From assembly GCA_013399875.1 (NCBI GenBank), contig VXAZ01006313.1, positions 10,460 through 74,459 on the forward strand: a DNA stretch of 64,000 nt, read 5' to 3'. Position numbers and translations under genes: made by a program. The stretch is from Gymnorhina tibicen. Lineage: Eukaryota > Chordata > Aves > Passeriformes > Artamidae. The notes under the pieces were generated by a model that did not search any database, was not told the DNA's origin, and saw only the letters and a list, made by a program, of their open reading frames with translations. Of the stretch, positions 62,201-64,000 are shown in pieces (the stretch's first letter is position 1; each line of letters opens with the position of its first letter).

Positions 62201-64000
62201 AGGCCCTTTGTTACCTCTTCCGTATTTTTTGCTCTTTAATGCCCTGTGGCAATGACTTCTGCCACTTAAATGCGTTGCATGAGAAAACACTTAAATTTTA
62301 AAGTATTAATTGGTCATTTCATAAGATTCTTTTCTACATCTTTTTTAATGAGAAACAGTGGACAATAATTCCTTGTTTATCTGCTTGATACCACTCATGA
62401 TTTTACCTCTCCACCATCTTCATTCTCATTTCATCCTGAATATAACGAGTGTTTCCTCATATGTCTCATCATGTCATCATGGTCTTTTCTATGTGTTTTC
62501 CACTAGTTTTAGATCTGTTCTGAGATTAAAAGGTCACAATTATGTGCAGCATTTTATATGCAGGTACATTATGGATTTGTGGCAGAATAAGGTTTCTCTT
62601 TTTGTTTATATTCCTTTCATAATAATGCCTAAAATTTATTTATCTTTTTCTTCACTGTTGAATTGTTGAACTTATTTTTTTTCTTTTAAAGATCCATTTC
62701 CAAACTGTAGCTGCCAAATGTGTGCACATTGTTAAATAGGTTTTATGAATTATTTTTTTTAACACCTACTACTAGTACCTTTATCAGCACTGACTATCAC
62801 TGGTCATAATTATCTGTGATTTTTATTTTCATTTACTGTATTTTCTACTAATTTGTACTTATCTGTTTCTGCTGAAATACTTTTCAGAATGGATGCCACC
62901 TTTCCTGTCTCTGCAGCCCTGTTAATGTTAGCTAATATGTTTCACTTAGTTTAGTACTTTATAATACCTGGAATTTTGTTGCTCTTGACTTTTCTAAAGT
63001 TACCTGAAGTCTTTCTCTATGGGCAGATCATATCACCTGGAATATGATGGACTGGGAGTGTCCAAGACCAGGTTGGATGGGGCTTGGAGCAACCTGGTCT
63101 GGTGGAAGGTGTCCCTGCCCATGGCAGAGGGTGTAAATGGATGGGATTGAAGGTCCCTTCCAATCCAAAACATTCTGGGACCATCCTCTGACTCTCAGAA
63201 TCCTGAGTGCTGTGAGAAGGTGATGGAGCAATGAGTATTCAGTGCCTGATCCTGTGGAAAGACTGGGCCAACAGATGAAACCAGCAGGAGCCAGTTTCGG
63301 GGGGAACACCCAGGAAGAGATGGATCTCCTCGGGCGTAGCAGACCAGGGTGCTTCTTGCTGAAGCACATGGTTGCTGCAGAAAGTTCACTGGACAGAGAG
63401 ACCTTTTGGAGGTTACTCTCTAAATAAATAGCAAAAGTTGGGAAGTATCCTGAGCTGAAATTGGTTGGGAGAATCCTTGGAGGAAGTAGGTACCAGCTTT
63501 TGTAGGGTTTGGCCTTTTCTCAGGGATTCTGGCTGCTGTTGAAGGCAGGATACCCTGGTAGCTGGCCCCTTGGTCTGATCAGTGTTCCTGGTGTGTGACA
63601 CTTTCTGACAGTCCCTGAGGTTTGTCTAAGTGAGGAGCTGGAGCTTTACAGGATCTCTGTGAGTGTTCATGGTGTTTATTTAACTTAATGATTTATCTAC
63701 TTTTATTGTTGTCTTCTCTAAGTGCCTCTTTTAAACTTGGTTGTGAAATTTCCTTTATCAGTTTATCAGGCTGAATTCCTGATTCTGGTGTGTTCAGAAA
63801 CACATTGGTGATTAGCTTTAGGCTTTTAGCAACTAGTTTTTTCAAGAGGCCCTCGACAACTGCTCACCTTACAGAGAATCAGCACAGCTTGACAGAGCAC
63901 AGCAATTTGACCTCTTTTCCCTGATCCTTCTCTTGAGAGGTTGTCAGCGAGCTCTGCCAGCCACGTTCTGCAGGGAAGCAGGAATTTGGAATAAGCCACT
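25970..64000 (+). CDS. UQCC1: UQCC1, coding exons 1-7, gene incomplete at right edge
   Basis: Seven coding exons join in frame (25970-25993, 30212-30316, 31884-31988, 37239-37346, 39622-39694, 46124-46181, 52094-52202), giving 582 nt and 194 codons. The product is ubiquinol-cytochrome c reductase complex assembly factor 1, the CBP3-type chaperone. It works with UQCC2 in the mitochondrial matrix to stabilise newly made cytochrome b for complex III. The first 60-80 residues form a poorly conserved mitochondrial targeting region. The chaperone domain begins around exon 4 ([21 protein letters not shown]) and continues through [24 protein letters not shown] and [20 protein letters not shown]. The vertebrate protein is about 300 residues, so roughly the last 105, starting after the VMG motif, lie beyond the window. 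All splice sites are GT-AG. The gene follows GDF5 on the same strand, the conserved amniote order. Confidence 0.95.
26266..26697 (+). mobile_element. CR1 LINE 3' end, sense
   Basis: About 430 bp of CR1: GGGAAAGGGCTGGAGCACCA, AGGAGGTTCAGTTTGGACAT, GGGGCTGCCCAGGCAGGTGG, then GTTGAACTCGATGATCTC and TTTTCCAACCTAACTGAT at the 3' end. It sits in UQCC1 intron 1 in gene orientation. The plus-strand open frames here (26061-26612) are CR1 text, not a gene. Confidence 0.9.
26868..27050 (+). mobile_element. CR1 LINE 3' fragment, sense
   Basis: A second CR1 tail in the same orientation about 170 bp after the previous one. It has GGTGGAGTCACCATCCCTGG, GGTTGGACTTGATCATCTTA and a TTTTCCAGCCCTAGTGGTTT end. 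It is more diverged than its neighbour and so is a separate insertion. Confidence 0.85.
29851..30115 (-). mobile_element. CR1 LINE 3' fragment, antisense
   Basis: Reverse-complement CR1 tail: GAGTTGGAAGGGACCCGCAA, then ATCATTGAGTCCAGTGCCC, GGGGAGCTTGTTCAGTGCC and GGGGGAAGAACCTTTTCCTG. It ends about 100 bp before UQCC1 exon 2. Confidence 0.88.
30212..30316 (+). CDS. UQCC1: UQCC1 coding exon 2
   Basis: Exactly 35 codons, phase 0 at both ends, between a strong pyrimidine-tract acceptor and the donor GTAGGA. It reads SCQTGVTQW...CSIFQ, aligning with human RNQTSISQWVPVC and the following segment. The exon lies in the targeting and amino-terminal region and is rich in Cys, Arg and hydrophobic residues. 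Confidence 0.88.
30317..31883 (+). other. UQCC1: UQCC1 intron 2
   Basis: A phase-0 intron of 1567 bp, unique sequence with no repeat or nested gene that I can see. Confidence 0.85.
31884..31988 (+). CDS. UQCC1: UQCC1 coding exon 3
   Basis: Exactly 35 codons, phase 0, with acceptor TTTCTACTAG and donor GTGAGA. It reads [18 protein letters not shown] and ends RSFYNTNK. The CGG and R-(K/S)-(Y/F)-(H/Y)-x-T-x-K positions align with the human protein. This completes the weakly conserved amino-terminal third. Confidence 0.88.
34925..34985 (-). mobile_element. Short CR1 tail, antisense
   Basis: Only the extreme 3' end is present: GTTTGGGTTGGAAGGAACCT followed by TTCATCTAGTCCAA. A severely truncated CR1 copy. 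Confidence 0.75.
35500..36022 (+). mobile_element. ERV-L-like LTR, sense, boundaries approximate
   Basis: The text matches the general layout of a common bird ERV-L LTR: GGGGCAGAGTAAATTTTTTT, CGGTAGCTGGTATGGGCTG, TTTTGCTTTGCTTGTGTCTG, TACTAATTAAACTGCCCTTA, ATTTTCTCACTTTTACCCTC and a TTAAGCCACAGCA end. Part of the 3' end appears deleted. I found no convincing target duplication, so the ends may be off by tens of bases. Confidence 0.7.
36150..36750 (-). mobile_element. LTR-like element, antisense, boundaries approximate
   Basis: In reverse complement the segment starts near TGTGAACCCACC (36739-36750) and carries AATAAAGGCCTTCTGCAGTC near 36355-36374, followed by a GC-rich U5-like stretch with GGGCTGCCGAAAGGCTGCGG. 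This is the order of U3, poly(A) signal and U5 in a retroviral LTR. The sequence is richer in GC and CpG than the flanks, which suggests a young or retained insertion. The left end is uncertain. Confidence 0.6.
37239..37346 (+). CDS. UQCC1: UQCC1 coding exon 4
   Basis: Exactly 36 codons, phase 0, with acceptor TTTTACAG and donor GTAAAG. It reads [18 protein letters not shown] and ends GPLKYSRW. This is the start of the conserved chaperone domain and matches the human segment with only a few substitutions. Confidence 0.96.
37347..39621 (+). other. UQCC1: UQCC1 intron 4
   Basis: A phase-0 intron of 2275 bp, AT-rich unique sequence, no recognised repeats. Confidence 0.88.
39622..39694 (+). CDS. 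UQCC1: UQCC1 coding exon 5
   Basis: 73 bases: 24 codons [20 protein letters not shown]...FFN plus one base, ending AAC A before the donor GTAAGT (phase 1). It matches human [20 protein letters not shown] closely. Confidence 0.96.
39695..46123 (+). other. UQCC1: UQCC1 intron 5
   Basis: A phase-1 intron of 6429 bp. It contains the antisense solo LTR at 42401-43073. The rest is unique sequence. The acceptor follows a long T-rich tract (46100-46120). Confidence 0.88.
42395..43079 (-). mobile_element. Solo LTR with 6-bp target duplication GGTGAG, antisense
   Basis: A 673-bp LTR at 42401-43073 is flanked by GGTGAG on both sides (42395-42400 and 43074-43079). In its own orientation it begins TGTGGGAATCCAG and ends GATTTTTACA, with TGT/ACA inverted termini. 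AATAAA on the minus strand is at 42541-42546, leaving about 140 bp of downstream R/U5. A 6-bp duplication suits an ERV-K (beta-retrovirus-like) element. No viral coding sequence remains. Confidence 0.9.
46124..46181 (+). CDS. UQCC1: UQCC1 coding exon 6
   Basis: 58 bases; with the preceding A it reads [19 protein letters not shown] plus two bases of a Trp codon, then the donor GTAAGT (phase 2). It is near-identical to human RCQMPDTFNSWFLITLLHV. It is too short to stand out as an open frame and was found by homology and splice phase. Confidence 0.96.
46182..52093 (+). other. UQCC1: UQCC1 intron 6
   Basis: A phase-2 intron of 5912 bp. It contains two 17-base A runs (51476-51492 and 51950-51966) and a short tandem duplication at 49159-49195. 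The 174-codon open frame at 47437-47961 has no recognisable product. Confidence 0.88.
51950..51966 (+). repeat. A homopolymer, 17 bases
   Basis: An uninterrupted A run in UQCC1 intron 6, about 130 bp before exon 7; a second 17-base run lies at 51476-51492. No retrocopy is recognisable upstream of either. Confidence 0.85.
52094..52202 (+). CDS. UQCC1: UQCC1 coding exon 7
   Basis: 109 bases; the first G completes TG|G (Trp), then [19 protein letters not shown] through [13 protein letters not shown], then the donor GTAAGT (phase 0). It is highly conserved with human. It is the last UQCC1 coding exon that I can find in the window. Confidence 0.96.
54771..55201 (-). mobile_element. LTR-like element, antisense, left end approximate
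   Basis: In reverse complement it begins TGTTATAGCCGGGG at 55201 and carries AATAAA within CCGGAATAAACATCGGAACC (about 54901-54920), followed by a GC-rich U5-like segment. The sequence is CpG-rich against an AT-rich intron. No convincing target duplication is visible; GCTGG occurs at 54766-54770 and 55202-55206 but does not leave TG/CA termini. It directly abuts the CR1 copy at 55210. Confidence 0.65.
55210..55612 (+). mobile_element. CR1 LINE 3' end, sense
   Basis: CR1 landmarks in order: GGCTGGAGAAGAGAAGGTTG, GGGAATTTAGGTTAGACATG, AAGAAATTCTTCCCTCTGAG, GGTGTCCCTGCCCATGGCAG and AGGTCCCTCCAACCCAAAAC. It is about 400 bp and 5'-truncated. Confidence 0.9.
63040..63185 (+). mobile_element. CR1 LINE 3' fragment, sense
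   Basis: A short tail of the same subfamily style as the 55.2-kb copy: CCAGGTTGGATGGGGCTTGG, GGTGTCCCTGCCCATGGCAG and AGGTCCCTTCCAATCCAAAA. Confidence 0.88.

Larger units (their letters stand above)
52203..64000 (+). other. UQCC1: UQCC1 intron 7, open at right edge
   Basis: At least 11.8 kb of phase-0 intron. I searched for the expected continuation (VNPYILKKN-type coding after an AG) and did not find it. The intron holds an LTR plus CR1 compound at 54.77-55.61 kb, a CR1 tail at 63.04 kb, and otherwise unique AT-rich sequence. Confidence 0.75.

Overview
This is a vertebrate nuclear window, almost certainly from a bird. The evidence is a spliced gene structure with canonical GT-AG introns, many CR1-type LINE 3' ends on both strands, solo LTRs that look like avian endogenous retrovirus families, and GDF5 and UQCC1 next to each other on the same strand, as in other amniotes. 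In chicken this block lies on chromosome 20. The LTR content hints at a songbird, but I cannot prove an order or species. There is no prokaryotic operon, CRISPR array or defence system here.

Layout. At 1-180 there is a CpG-island-like edge, possibly the promoter of a leftward neighbour; CEP250 is the known head-to-head neighbour in mammals. From about 0.2 to 4.2 kb is the GDF5 upstream region, with one unexplained minus-strand reading frame near 1.5-1.9 kb. GDF5 lies at 4180-7255 (+) in two coding exons, and together they give an apparently intact 500-residue preproprotein with a furin site and a seven-cysteine TGF-beta/BMP domain. Its 3' UTR has poly(A) signals at 8014 and 8105. From about 8.1 to 25.8 kb is an 18-kb interval holding CR1 copies, a solo LTR with a perfect target duplication, a minisatellite, and a diverged array of about 190-bp units that was split by a second solo LTR just before the next promoter.

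UQCC1 starts in a CpG island near 25.8-26.3 kb and runs off the right edge. I found coding exons 1-7 (25970-25993, 30212-30316, 31884-31988, 37239-37346, 39622-39694, 46124-46181, 52094-52202). They join in frame into 194 codons, matching the first two thirds of the vertebrate protein. The last third (about 105 residues) is not in the window, which ends inside intron 7. The introns are mostly unique sequence with CR1 pieces, two LTR-like elements in intron 3, a solo LTR in intron 5, and an LTR plus CR1 compound in intron 7.

The two genes are not functionally coupled. GDF5 is a secreted joint and skeletal morphogen; UQCC1 is a mitochondrial chaperone for cytochrome b and complex III assembly. 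Established work in mammals places GDF5 enhancers on both sides of GDF5 and within the UQCC1 region, so the non-coding sequence probably matters more for GDF5 regulation than the gene list suggests. I found no undescribed system. The most informative new observations are three solo LTRs whose termini and target duplications can be read directly, and the repeat array with the LTR inserted into its last unit upstream of UQCC1.
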